DNA of 64,000 bases from Tetracladium setigerum. Lineage: Eukaryota > Ascomycota > Leotiomycetes > Helotiales. Every line of letters starts with the position of its first letter. Position 1 is the stretch's first letter. The notes under the pieces were generated by a model. That model saw only the letters and a program-made list of their open reading frames with translations. It did no database searches and was not told the DNA's origin. Of the stretch, positions 1 to 11,647 are shown in pieces. The stretch lies in the NCBI GenBank assembly GCA_031472005.1, contig PZJY01000004.1:682001-746000 (forward strand), in the 5' to 3' direction. Made by a program: the position numbers and the translations under genes.

Positions 1-183
1 GGAGCAACTTGGAAGTTATCCTTGTCATGTGCCTTTTTTTTTTTATCATGGACTACCCTTACAAATTAGTCCCGTGGACAGCCTCGACTATTGCGAGCGT
101 GTGATAGAGCTTATCTTTTCTCCTCAGTGGGCATTTAAAACATGAACCATTTGTGCCCTCACTCTCCAATTGAGAGAATCGAT

Positions 184-1530
184 TTACCTAAAAGACTTCA
201 TGGCAAATTGCCGGGGTGAAAGAAGAGATGCCCTCTCCAGTATGGGTCTGCGGGGCTTTCCTGATCGCTTAGGTCGTGAGAGTATCCAGCTTCCAAGCGG
301 TGTGAGATGCAAAATCAGATTGATTGTTGTCTCAGGATAAAAACCGCAAAACACTCTCTGATCTTGTCTTGATCTTCTTCCTATGCTTTTGAACCTTGAC
401 GATCTCTCATATGACAAGAGACGGTGAGAAATCCTCAGCTCCTTGAAGCAAGAAACGTAGTCATAGAACGTCTTCACATTACAACCACATATTGATATCA
501 CCTACCACCGCAGCCAATTTTCGATTGCTTCTACCGGCTTCCCCAAACCTATCCATAAGTAACTGCAGCGGGCTTCCCATTGCTTCCCCCAGTTCTCCAA
601 CTTATCTAGCAGCTCCTGTACTTTACCTATGTGGACCCCTGCCGCGGGCTTCCTCATCGCTTCTCCAGGCTCCGTAGACTGATCTACGAGCTTCCGTATC
701 ACAATTACCGCGACCACCGCTTCTACCACCTCGCTAAATCTCATTAACACCGCTGCCAACTCTTTCCACCGGTACTCCAATCTAGTTCAGCACTACAGTC
801 GACTTCACCTTTACTTTCGCAAGCTCCCCAGATGTCGTCGCCGTTGTAACTAGGCCACCCAACACCCATCACTTTGTCCACTTCTGTCGCTGGCCTCCCC
901 ATCATTTCTGCAAGCCCAAATTATCTACCAGATTCCCAACCCGACCAACACCGCCAATGCTTCCGCAAGCTCGCTTAACTATGTTAACGTCGCCGCCAAC
1001 TTTCCCATCATTTCTAACACTCCCCCAGCCATATTCACCACTACCACAAGCCTACCACGCCCATGTCGCCCAAATACATGCACCACAGCCGCTGGCTTCC
1101 CCATCACTTCCATCATCTCCATCAACTGCTTTCAATGTCCTTAATATAGTCCACCTAAGGCACAACGTTCTGCGTGCTCCCCCCACGCAAACTAAACTCC
1201 CTACCCCACATTTTTTATCTGCAGGCCAATTTTAAGACGGTTCAGAGTTTCGGTAGGAGAAGCGGAGGTGTAAGCTTCGCGTAATTCGCAGGACGGGCAG
1301 GAGGGACAGGAGGTGGGGAATTGCACTGTTGGGAGCTTCTCGGCTTTGGTTTGGAGAGAGTCATTTATCTTCTTGAAGTCGTTGGTGGGAGCGGCGGGGT
1401 TCGAGGACGAGACGGGACATTGGCCTGGCGTAAGGCTGAGGAAGCAGGTGATTACGCAGATGCAGGAGAAGTGAGGGCCTGGGCGTCGGCTGGGGGGAGA
1501 GCTGGGGGGCTTCGAGGAGGTTGACGAGGG
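184..1530 (-). pseudogene. Decayed gene with degenerate Leu/Glu/Ala-rich repeats
   Basis: I do not recognise the family. On the minus strand, about 1530 to 1215 reads as a plausible N-terminal stretch in one frame: a hydrophobic segment (ICVITCFLSLTPGQC), then a Lys/Ser/Cys-rich part with a CPSCPSCE cluster. From about 1140 to 500 the minus strand carries imperfect repeats that encode LGELAEAMGKPAAVV-like units. The last 92 codons (780-502) stay open, and 501-184 is open in another frame. Stops and frame changes separate the parts, so no single reading frame covers the locus. On the plus strand the same DNA looks pyrimidine-rich. It may be a decayed gene for a secreted coiled-coil repeat protein, or only repeat DNA that is open by chance. 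Confidence 0.3.
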
Positions 1531-2515
1531 AGAATCATGACCAGAGTGATCGCGGTGGCATTGACAACGAATCTTGTCAGGGATCCAGCTTATCCAAGCT
1601 CAAAGATTTCTCGTCAAATGCTGAACTTTGCCCTACTAACTTAGGATGGATCATGGTGAGATTGAAGAGCCAAAAAGCCAGAAGTGTGTGACGACAATTG
1701 TCAACGCGAAGGGTGATGATCAGTCGTCGCGACCAATCCGAATCTCGCGTGTTTAGCGCGGTGCGACACGCCACCATCGGAGGAAGGAGAGCCTTCAGGT
1801 TTCATTTGTATCACTGTCAGAGTTACAGATCACAAATACAACTGCGAAGGAAAGCCAAATCTTTCCAGAAGGCAAGGCCAAGCTCGCGGCGTCACAAACA
1901 GCAGGTTGGAATCGGATTACTATGCCCCTCTCCTTTAAATCTACCTTCTACCGAAGTCGAACAATTTGTCTGGAATGTTAGTGTGGCGATTCAATTGTGG
2001 AAAAGAGCAAAGAGTTTGTCTCGATCGATTCTGACTTGCTATTCAGGCTGGATATATGTTTCCTTTATTCTCTGTCTCCTATGCTCTGACTGTGTCATGA
2101 ATGAGTTAAAGCTCACAATTCGAGTCCTGGGAGAATTCGAAATTCTTTTGACCATTTATGGTTTATCGTTCGAAAAATCTTCTACCTGATTGAGAGGTCA
2201 ACACGATAAGAAAATGGCAAGGACCATCCGTAATCACCGATGACACAAAATTTTGAAGGTTAGAAGGCGCGTATCTTGTACAGTATGTACATGTACCTGC
2301 AGTACAGTATCACAGGTCTTAGGTGTCTTTCTACATTGAAAACACTCAAGTGGGTGATGACCACATCGCAATTAGTAAGCTGTTTCCGCCTTTGCGTAAT
2401 CCGACTTCTCTTATATGAACAGCTTCATCTGGACTTCAGCGACTTTCTACATCATAGAGCTAAGATAAGACATCTTTAAATTCATTCAACTTTCATAGGC
2501 AACATATCATCAATA
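1531..2515. other. Intergenic, no supported gene
   Basis: Only short non-ATG reading frames without recognisable domains occur here. The stretch just before 2516 is the likely promoter and leader of the cupredoxin gene. A cluster of GTACATGTAC/GTACAGTA-like palindromic sequence lies near 2276-2310. Confidence 0.5.
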
Positions 2516-3208
2516 ATGAAGCTCTCCAATACAATTTTGGGCTTTGCAACTCTTGCATTCATGGCCGTCAATTCTCAGATGGGAACAAAGATTAGAGTAG
2601 CTGTTGGCGAGGGCGAAAGTCTCACATACAGCCCCAACAATATTACTGCAAATGTTGGCACCGCCATTGAATTCGATTTCTTTCCCAATGTGAGCAATCA
2701 AATTTTGTGCAGGGTACCAACTAAGATAATACACTCGCAGAATCATTCTGTCGTTCAGTCCTCCTTTGCCGACCCCTGTCATCCTCTGGCAGGCGGCTTC
2801 TTCTCTAACTTCGTCCCAACCAAGAACTCGCCTTCGGGGATCAGCTTCACAGTCATCGTAAATGACACAAGGCCAATCTGGTTTTACTGTAGTCAAACAT
2901 CTAGTAGCCACTGCCAATCTGGTACGTCGGTTTTCTGTTCGAAGAACTTCTCTAACATAGCATTTACAGGCATGGTCGGCACAATCAATGCTCCCTCCAC
3001 TGGTAATACACTTGAAGCTTTCATTGCACTCGCCGAGAATTCTACAGCTAGCACTTCTCCACCCGGTAATAACATTGGAGGTGTCCTCAAAGCCAACTCC
3101 AACTCTACTAGTACATCTGCATCCAGGTCCGGAGGTGTGGTAACATATGCTGCTTCCAGTATGACTGCGCTTTTCACTTTTGGGGCAGTACTTTTGTTTA
3201 CGAAGTAA
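2516..3208 (+). CDS. Serine-rich secreted cupredoxin protein, GPI-type
   Basis: Fungal extracellular serine-rich protein with one cupredoxin fold. It has an N-terminal signal peptide (residues 1 to about 20), a cupredoxin domain with the family hallmarks TPNNITA-like (here SPNNITA), FDFF, NHSVVQSSF, PCHPL and WFYCSQT..HCQSGMVG, and a Ser/Thr-rich tail. The tail ends in a hydrophobic segment typical of a GPI-anchor signal. Two introns are inferred because they split conserved blocks: 2690-2740 (51 bp, joins FFPN to NHSVV) and 2922-2969 (48 bp, joins HCQSG to MVG). Both are multiples of three without stops, so the genomic ORF reads through; the unspliced chain is 230 residues and the spliced one 197. 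The His/Cys set is that of a type 1-like copper site in the family, but metal binding is not proven. It probably sits at the cell surface or wall. Confidence 0.85.
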   Translation: MKLSNTILGFATLAFMAVNSQMGTKIRVAVGEGESLTYSPNNITANVGTAIEFDFFPNVSNQILCRVPTKIIHSQNHSVVQSSFADPCHPLAGGFFSNFVPTKNSPSGISFTVIVNDTRPIWFYCSQTSSSHCQSGTSVFCSKNFSNIAFTGMVGTINAPSTGNTLEAFIALAENSTASTSPPGNNIGGVLKANSNSTSTSASRSGGVVTYAASSMTALFTFGAVLLFTK

Positions 3209-3539
3209 TTTCTGGTTGAATAAGTAATTTTACCATAACACATGTATTATGATTTGCTTACCTCAAGACTACAGTTGCTGTAGTGAATACATCAATCAAT
3301 AAGTTTCAAAAACGAAGCTGGAATAATATAGACGTCCAGCCTTCGCATGCAATTCTTGCAGACTGTAAAATCGCGTGATCGTTCCGAGGCCTCGTATAGA
3401 CTAATTCTAGATGGCTTAGCTTTCCCGTGTAAGATGCGCTAATACCAATTTAGCCGTACCCCTTGTTTCCTAATCCACCCAACGTCCAGATCCAACTTTT
3501 GAACCCCCATTTTTTAAATACGACCAGCGCCACTTTTCT

Positions 3540-4590
3540 TTGCCCGCAAGCAGGGTAGGGTCATCAGTCGATACTGGCCTGGGCATCCTCGGCATCACAC
3601 CAAGGTCACCATGTCTGGATATCTCATCCACTATCCCCCAGCTGCGTCAGCGCCGGGATTGGACTTTTGACGCTACTGTACATTAAGCGGGGTTATAGAG
3701 CCAATCAAATTATTTCATTTTTGGCTACCAGCTGCTACCAAAATTGGAACATGTTTGTTGCTCTTGTGCTACCTCTAAATGCTATCTACTTGCGATACAA
3801 AGAGTAGGTTCTGAGCTGTAGCTATTGCCATTGAGTCTCTACTGATTTAAGCGCGATTAGGGGTTGTTTTGATGACAAATTCCATACCTGTTATTGTGAA
3901 GATTTTGATGTTCCTGACAAAAGTGGGCCCCTCAAACCCGGGCGCTGACGCAGCTGGGGGGATAGCATCAATCGACACCAATACGCTGAACCATCCATTT
4001 TCCTCGTCCACCAGCAGGGTAAGGTCATCAATCTCTAGCAACACATTCGAGCGCAGGGTGGGTTCATCAATCAACAGTAAGCCCCATTTTCTCACATCCT
4101 CTAGCGAGGTCAAGTCATCAAGTTGTACTAAAATCTTTAAGTTGCAGATACATATCCTTTGACAGGGTGAAGTCATCAATCTACATTAATCATTATGCCT
4201 TTTCTTTCGGCATCTACGATACTAATATTCTGAACCTTACTTTTATCATCTAGCAGGGTATATTATCAGGCTCTACTAACCTTGTTGAGTTGCATTCACT
4301 TATCCTTTAGCAGGGTAAGGTCATCCAATCTCTAGTATAAACTTTCAAGCCCACCCACAGCAGGGTACGTTTAACGATCAACAGTGATAATGCTTAGCCC
4401 CATGTTCCTCGTTTACCAGCAGGTTCAGGTCATCAAACCGTACTAAACACCTTGAGTTGCATTTATCCGTCCTCTAGCACGGTAATGTCCCCAGTCCATA
4501 CTAAGTCCTATTTATTTCATCCCCTAGCAGGTGAGGGTCATCAAACCGACTAGGCACTTTCAGTCTATAGCAGGGTCGAGTCATCATGTC
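3540..4590. repeat. Decayed tandem repeat with AGCAGGGTAAGGTCATCA core
   Basis: About a dozen degenerate copies of a core close to AGCAGGGTAAGGTCATCA recur, most clearly near 3551, 4014, 4053, 4164, 4253, 4312, 4359, 4420, 4473, 4527 and 4568. Spacing is mostly 40-90 bp. The inter-core sequence is also related (TACTAA...TTGAGTTGCAT...TCCTCT). ORFs inside it are short and encode nothing recognisable. It looks like an old minisatellite decaying by substitution. Reverse-complement relatives occur near 37650-37760 and 56170-56580. Confidence 0.7.
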
Positions 4591-4928
4591 GGAATCAAAG
4601 ATCAATGCTCCACCAAACGTCATCAAGGCACCAGGTATAAGTCTGCATTCCATTGACTGCATTACCGTTTAACTTACTCTATACCGAAGTTGATGACTTG
4701 TTACGGGTCCAGATGACAAATTTTCGGACCATCAAACAGTTTAATGCTGGTAAGCGATGTCGGGTCATCCGACCCAGGAGACCTCGCAACAGCGACGAGA
4801 ACTTTGTAGAGATGGCTATAGATCATTGCGCGGGTGCTGTCCTGTAGTGATGTGGTAGATTATGCGAGGTAATTACTTCAAGACACGGCACTTTGTCATT
4901 GGTGATAATTTCTGCTTCCTCCAACACT

Positions 4929-5446
4929 ATGTCAGATAATATCTGGACTATCATGGACGATGAGGATTCTCTCAAACATCCATGTTACTACAATACTTCA
5001 CAAAGAGAAGAAAGATGGATACAAAACAGGCTTAACCAAAGGAGACGTCGGAAGAAGCTGAAGCTCGCTGCAGCCGGGTCATGTAAGAAGGAAGCTCTCT
5101 TAACATTTTCTTTTGAATTCATGTTGACTTGATTTGGCTTGTAGTCGAAGAACCTGTGCCGAATAGTCATAAACACTTCACTAACATAATTCTGGAATCT
5201 GCAGATACATACCAATTGCGCGCTAGAAATGTGCTTCCGAAATGTGACCAGCTACCAATGAGCAAAAAAAGAGATCGCGAATCAACCAAAATTGCCTGTG
5301 AAGGCTCGTTGGATAAAGCACGAATGGATACAAATTCAGAGGAAGGCAGATCCATCACTTACCCCTCAGTCGCCACTGGGGACGCAAGCATACTGTATCA
5401 TCCCTCTCAAGAGCAGATCGAGGCACAATCCGACTACTTAGCTTAA
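4929..5446 (+). CDS. Small bZIP-like basic-region protein
   Basis: Two exons (4929-5082 and 5145-5446) join across a 62-bp intron with a GTAAGA donor and a TTGTAG acceptor to give 151 residues. Residues about 27-50 contain REERWIQNRLNQRRRRKKLK. This resembles the basic region of fungal bZIP factors, whose usual form is RRRIQNRLAQRxxR. No convincing leucine zipper follows; the rest is polar with a KKRDRE patch. In known families such proteins bind DNA as dimers in the nucleus. Here the degenerate basic region (extra W, all-Arg core) and missing zipper make function doubtful. The start was chosen as the first ATG in the open frame; the open frame begins further upstream without an ATG. It could be a truncated bZIP gene. 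Confidence 0.5.
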
Positions 5447-5566
5447 TCACTGCATATGACGAATTATACGCTATAGTCAGCTATTAATATTGTTCGGCCG
5501 GTTTGGAGAGCTTCTTAATAGCGTTGAACACCCGGCGACGAGCAAGAGTCTGATTAATCAATATTA

Positions 5567-5848
5567 ATGACTACAATAAGCGACAGGAAAGTTGACGTTG
5601 CCCGTGAAGCCCTGAATCTCCTCCTGTCTGTCTCACCAGGTAGTCAAAATGAAGGCGACTCTCAGACACTTTATATTCCGGTCAGATCTCAGTTGTATAC
5701 TCACCTTCCGGGCTCGGCCCAAGATTTAAACGCTATTCTTGCTCTTGCTCAATTCTGTATCCACTTCCAACAAGTTCTTGACTTCGTTCAAGCTCCTTTG
5801 AAGAAACTTCAGGACCTTGCGACAGGCCTAGACCAAGAACCCAGATAG
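5567..5848 (+). CDS. Small hypothetical protein
   Basis: An ATG-started ORF of 93 residues with a Leu-rich second half (LNAILALAQFCIHFQQVLDFVQAPLKKLQ) that could form helices. No domain is recognised. It follows the bZIP-like gene by 120 bp on the same strand and might be a 3' exon of that gene or a remnant. Support is only the open frame and plausible composition. Confidence 0.3.
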   Translation: MTTISDRKVDVAREALNLLLSVSPGSQNEGDSQTLYIPVRSQLYTHLPGSAQDLNAILALAQFCIHFQQVLDFVQAPLKKLQDLATGLDQEPR

Positions 5849-8423
5849 GTCATAAGATAGGCAAGTGGAGGCACTTTCGCCTCTGCCGCAACAACAAATT
5901 TCCGGGGAAATTGAAGTGTATCACAGAGAGCGTCGAGTTGGTGATGATGGGATTCATTGACCAAGATGATTGAAGCAGCTCAGGTCGAGTCATTTTCTCA
6001 TATCGATGGCAGATTCCAAAGAAATGTAAGTTATATTGTAGAAGATTTACTAAAGAGCTGACTTTTTAACAAGCAGTTTGGCATTTGATGTCAAGTGCAG
6101 AAAACTTAGGGTTATGATGGGGGTGTAATACACTGCGTCAAATGTAGAGGAAAGCAAGTTTGGGATTCGAGAGGAACTGTTTACGAACATAGTCGCTGGA
6201 TTTTTGTACTATTATGATGCGGCAGTACTGTAGAGAAAGGCAGGCTTCGTTGTCGAAAGTCGGCGCTTTGCGCTGGTGACGACTATACAAAGGTTGTTTC
6301 TACCGTGGTCCCGTATATAATGACTGACTTTGCACAAGAGACTGCGTATGGAGTCGGAGACCTCTAGAGAGCTTGTTTCCATCCTTCTGCTCAAGGTTGC
6401 TGAATACCAGCGGCTTGAGAAACAAGATGGAGCTGAGCCGACGGCAGAAAGCCTCGACGAGGAAATCGAAAGAGGTTATGGCTCCTTGGAAATATATATA
6501 AGCTAAAAAGCTAGGCTCTGGCCTTAGACTATGAACCTCGGAAAATTATTGCTTGAGGGGTTTACCTTATTTTTTCAGAAATCCGCCCTCTTGACTAAGC
6601 AGGAAAATTTCCTTTGAATTTCTGTTAGTAGAGAGGTACATATCCGCAGTATACTCAATTGACAAAACCACGCTACACAGTCCAGGCAAATCCAAGGACT
6701 CCTCCACAAACTCGAGTACTAACACGAAAGCTCCTTTATCATTGCAAGCCACACTCTCCAGATGTTGTGATAGTCCACTTAATGTAGAGAAAAATTCCTC
6801 CTTCTGTGTAACTCCTGACTTGACTTATGGTAGAGGGCAATGGGGCAGCGAAATACCTTCAGTGCATGTACATATTATGAGTGCTCCGAGAGTCCAATTT
6901 GGTAAATCATTGCCTAAACAAAAGGAATAGAGTCATTACAAACCACTAGATGGAAAGATCCGGTTCACTGGCGTCGCGAGACAGTGGTTTGCTGCTTACC
7001 ATTGACCACCCGATCACAATCACAGCAATGGTTGCCGAGAGACGTCTGACCACAGTACTGCCTTCCACACCCGCAGGAAATCAGCATGTTTTACTGCATT
7101 TACATGTTGTAGTTGGAGTGAGCTAGCCGAGAAACAAAGATTGAATTCTTTGCATTAGCTATGGGCAACTTCTCTCTGCTGATTCTTAAGTTGATTTTGT
7201 CCAAATAATCTCTTCTTTCAAGAACTACACCTCAGATACGCCTTCCTTCTGTGGGTTTTCAGCACCTTTCTAATTTACCTATAGAAAATGAAGGACACTC
7301 TATTGTGAAGGTGGTCATTTCACGCTCTACGGACTACTGAAACTGAGCGGTTCGAGTGTAGTATTCACAGGTTCACAGCAGATCGCTAGGCTATCTCTTT
7401 CAAGAGGAACGATGGATCAAATTGGACATAATGATTGAGGATTGCTTTCCAGCTTGCGAGGTTATCATCCATCGTAGCTGACCCAGTGATTCGAAATTCG
7501 CTGATGGTATTCTGTCTCATGCAGATATGATATGAAGGTGAAAGTCTCAGTGACTTAAAAAGCTCTAGATTTACCGTGTTACACTTCTCAGGACACTAGA
7601 TCTTGGGTAACTTCCATTATTGGAACACACGGAGGCTGTAATGTAGGAGGAAAGGAAGTTGATATGAAACCCTCTGCCAAGCATGCGGAAAGAAGAAGGA
7701 GGGTTTCTAACTTACAGGATTTTAGGTTCTCAAGAATACGAGTAAATCATATAGCACATCAAACTTGAAGATCTTGTTCGTCGTAGACTCGCCACTCAGG
7801 AGGTGTTAAGAAATCCTTAATAATGAGAAAACTTCTACTTGCGATCACACGGTGGACATGATAAGCTGTATATATAGGCCAAAATACGAAGATTTTCGAA
7901 TTTTCCGACTCACAATAGCTCCTATAAGAGATGCTGTAGCGGTCGAAGAAGTATGAGGGGTAAAAAAATCGGTCGAGCACCGTTCAATTCATGAACTAGA
8001 CGATAAATAAACACCACATCACACATGCTTCAAGGTTTCCGAAAGGCATCTAACTTACACCGTTATTTCTTCTTTGTGATCAAATGTGATCTTGTCAAGT
8101 ACTGTACTGTACATACTGTATGGCAATGTATATCGGAAAAGGTTGCACAAAGATGGTCAGCTTCCTACGATGTCAGCAATGATGGTTCCTCACTGCCATG
8201 TGCAAATATTTTTAAAATATGTCATCAAATATATACGCATGAGACCGCTGCAGCTAGAGTAGGTCATCAACTAAGATAGGAATGTCAAAAATCAAATTGC
8301 TTGTCCTTAGCTTTCACTGAAATTCCGTTTGAATAACAGAAAGTTGTAAGGTCTCCAAGCTGGCGTGTTTTACATTCCTGAATCCCTTATTACACAAATC
8401 CTCGAATTTCAGTACCAAGAAAT
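5849..8423. other. Intergenic, no supported gene
   Basis: A 2.6-kb stretch with many stops in all frames. I see no domain and no convincing splice chain. Short GTACTGTAC-type palindromes lie near 8098-8120, and a GGTCATCA copy lies near 8264. The last few hundred bases are the likely lipoxygenase promoter. Confidence 0.5.
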
Positions 8424-10336
8424 ATGTCTACCCGTTTTTCATGGCCGATATATCTGGCTCTCTTCTTAAGCGTCGCTGCAGCGCCAAGCAATACCAAGAC
8501 TTCCCGCATGCCGCATTATGATGAAAAGTCCATCTCACCTGAGCTTTTCAGTCTACCAATGGGTCATTTTGATGTCATTGGACGATCAAATGCTATTATA
8601 GACAAAAGAGAAAGCTTCCTTTATGGGCCATCAATATGTGGAAATGTCTCGTATTGGCCGACGGGTTCTTTAGGAAACTCAACAACCGAGAGTGATCTTG
8701 CTAGATTTATGGCAGACTCGCAGCACAGCCAAGCAGCGGCAACCCTAGATGAGACTGTGGCAGGAGCCCTCATAGCAGTATGTGAAATCTGGAAAATGTG
8801 CGGTGCAAAGTGTATTGATAAATGGTAGGGTGAAGGTATCAAACAGCTTTCTGATTACCAAGTTTTATATCAGGACCAATGGAAACAAAGTATACCTTCC
8901 GGGACTGATCAAGGGGTCCTCACAAATTACACTAATGACTTGATGTTCTCAATGGAGAGGCTTTCGGTCAACCCATTTTCAATCAAACGATTGCTGCCAT
9001 TGATAGACACAGTTCCGTTCCACATTGAGGAAATGATCGCCTATGAAGTCGCCAATACAACAGTTCAGTCACTCTTTGAGTCAGGAAATCTTTTTTATGT
9101 CGATTATCGTTATCAGTCAACCTTACAGAGGACTGACAGATTTGCTGCGGCGTGTGACGCATATTTCTATATTCACCCTACGAAAGAGGACTTCCTTCCT
9201 TTGGCTATTCGCACAAACATGGGAACTGATTTAGTTTATACACCTGCAGACTCAGTCAACGATTGGCTACTAGCGAAAATGATGTTTAATCTAAACGATT
9301 TCTGGCATTCGCAATGGTATCATCTTTCTGGTACCCATAATGTTATCGAAATCGTATATGAAGCGGCCTATAGGACACTAAGTAGGGAACATCCTGTGAT
9401 GGCTCTCTTGGACAGACGTAAACTCTTCCCTATTTGAATCTCAATATTATTGGTATTCTATATCTAACTTTCCTAGTAACCCCTGAGCTCTTTGCATATC
9501 GTCAAGTGGCTCTCGAAGTTTTGATACGGTCGGGGGGTTATATTGATCAGTTATTTGCTTTCAGTGGAAATGCTGCCGCACAGACTACTTCAGATCTTTA
9601 TAACACAGGGATTTCTAGTGCATTTCAAGCAAACTACTTTCACAAAAATCTCGCAAGACGTGGTCTGATCAACTCAACCCACGGTTCTCGGATCAAACAT
9701 TTCCCATTCTTCGAAGACGCGTCCATTATCTACACCACTATACAAGCATTTATGAAAACTTTTATAGACTCTTACTATACGCACTCCTCTATGTTTGAGC
9801 AAGATAAAGAGCTGCAGGCATGGATGTTAGAATCTGTGCCTGCCGATATTGTAGATTTTCCAAAATCGGCTGACCGAAGAACACTTGTCGATATCCTTAC
9901 GCATGTTGCCTTCTTGGGTAGCGCGGTGCACCAAACTCTGAATACAAATGACATTTCAGAGGCATCAGGCTCGCTACCATTCCACCCGTTTGCACTATAC
10001 CAGCCAATACCGATAGCTAAAGGCGTGAAAGACATCATCCCTTTCTTGCCTAATATAACGCAGTCGATTAGGCAGATCGGCTTGACTGCCCTCTTTGCAC
10101 GCCCCGAATATGTCAATTCCAATCGATCTCTGACGCAAATGTTCAATAATGGAACAATGCTAGCGCGGATGAACAAAAAGACAGCAGAGGCAGCACGTTC
10201 ATTTCAGGCAGAGATGAAGCGATTCAGCAAGCATGTTAGTTCCAGAACTTTTGATGCCCAAGGACTATCCCAGGGAATGCCATTCATTTGGAAAGCCCTT
10301 GATCCCGAGAGATCTCCATATTATCTCACTATTTGA
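8424..10336 (+). CDS. Secreted lipoxygenase
   Basis: Fungal lipoxygenase that oxygenates polyunsaturated fatty acids such as linoleate to hydroperoxides. Three exons (8424-8777, 8847-9417, 9477-10336) are separated by introns of 69 and 59 bp; the second has a CTAAC branch point. The spliced protein is 594 residues, normal for the secreted fungal group. Residues 1 to about 20 form a signal peptide (IYLALFLSVAAAP). The metal-site spacing of lipoxygenases is complete: H272-x4-H277-x4-H282-x17-H300, then H460-x3-N464, and a C-terminal isoleucine (I594). By family knowledge H277, H282, H460, N464 and the terminal carboxylate bind the metal. The characterised manganese enzymes end in valine, so the metal (Fe or Mn) cannot be read from this. 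No frame break is seen. The gene has no evident pathway neighbours. Confidence 0.93.
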
Positions 10337-11647
10337 TGTTAGAGAAGCAAATCCAGTACCTTTAAATCCTGTTATCAAGATTATGCCCTTGCAAGGAGGA
10401 CGTGTCTGGTGACTTCAAGCTGTCAAGTTTGGTTGTATAAAGGTGAATATTGCGTTGAGTTTATATGAGACTCTGGTCAATTGGCATATTCTGTTGCATG
10501 TTCTCGATGTTACGACTGAGTATATATTTCAAGCAATTGTAGAAGCTGGGATTGTTCCTATCACGTTGAAGAATTGTGTGGATACAAAGCCTGGTGGATG
10601 ACAGATGTTTAGGTCTAGCATGTGATTATGATTAACTTAATTATCAAGCTGCATAGCAGACATATGTCAGCATGCTGGGGATATTCACAATGCCACGCCG
10701 CCACGTCGCAATCCGGCCCCTAGCCGTTCCACGCTACTATTCTGCCCCCACCCCCCTAGATGTGTTATGAGCATGGAGAGAAAGCCCCCGCAGCAGTCAG
10801 CTGTCTTCATATCTTGTGTTCTCCTTTCTTTCGTTCCTCCACTACAAATCACATCAACTTTCTCTTTACAGCCCGAGCTATACAGTACCTCAATCACATT
10901 CGTAATTTATTCCCCCAACTTCGCAAACTAGCTTCTCGTACGTGTGTTTCTTCTAGCTGTGTTATTATTGTTGTACTAATGCCTTTACAGGCCGAAAAAT
11001 CTTTCACTCCTGACTTTGTGCAACTCACAGCTAGAGATGGCAGAGCATATGGTCGTCCAGGGATCACTTACTACCAATCAACCTTAAGGTCGATTTGGGA
11101 TGCAAGAAATACGGTTAGATGCAAGAAGGGACTCCCAGGGAAGAATTAATTTTCACTATCCCAAGTTGAACCTTGCTGTATGTCAATCTCGGGGTAATAC
11201 CAGAAGAAACTCACTTTATTGAAGTCTATACTGAGGATAAACGAGGGACATTTATAAATCAAATTAAACCCATGCAGTTATCTTATTGAGCACATGGAAT
11301 GGAGGAGATGAAGATACTCTGAGAAATTTTGTGTAGGTCCCAACAGCAGTCATACGTGCTATGACCCTTGGGAGGAGCATGGGATGTGGAATCTTTGGTT
11401 TGGAGATTGTGAGGATATGGACAAGCATAATTGACGTAAGAAAGAGTCGCAAAGAAGTCCAGAAGAAGAAGAGATGTCTTGACTCCATAGATTTGCTCAT
11501 ATAAAATGCTAAAATGAAGGGAATAAAGAGCCACGAAATGGCGTGAAGTTGGAGGAAAAGAACTAAGACTCTGCCTTAGGCTCTCTCAAGTGACCGAGCT
11601 ACGATTGATCTCACAGTATGAAATTGACGATTCTATTGCTAAGATGA
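10337..11647. other. Intergenic with a possible spliced short transcript
   Basis: No protein gene is supported. Around 10800-11150 there is a pyrimidine-rich leader-like stretch followed by a near-ideal intron at 10938-10990 (53 bp: GTACGT donor, TACTAAT branch point, TTTACAG acceptor). Splicing does not create a long ORF: the frame starting GCCGAAAAATCT after the acceptor is open for about 53 codons but has no in-frame ATG upstream. It may be a short or non-coding transcript, or a gene broken by a one-base error. The remainder up to the end of the DUF3638 gene is featureless. Confidence 0.35.

Noticed and set aside
1698..2189. 163-codon plus-strand ORF
   Set aside because: Starts at TTG, has no domain, and no splice signals or conserved composition support it.
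3540..4590. Regularly recurring short motif, CRISPR-like at first sight
   Set aside because: Repeat units vary in sequence and spacing, spacers are themselves related, and the organism is a eukaryote.
8095..8125. Short GTACTGTAC-type palindromes
   Set aside because: Too short and scattered to be assigned as a binding site or an element end.
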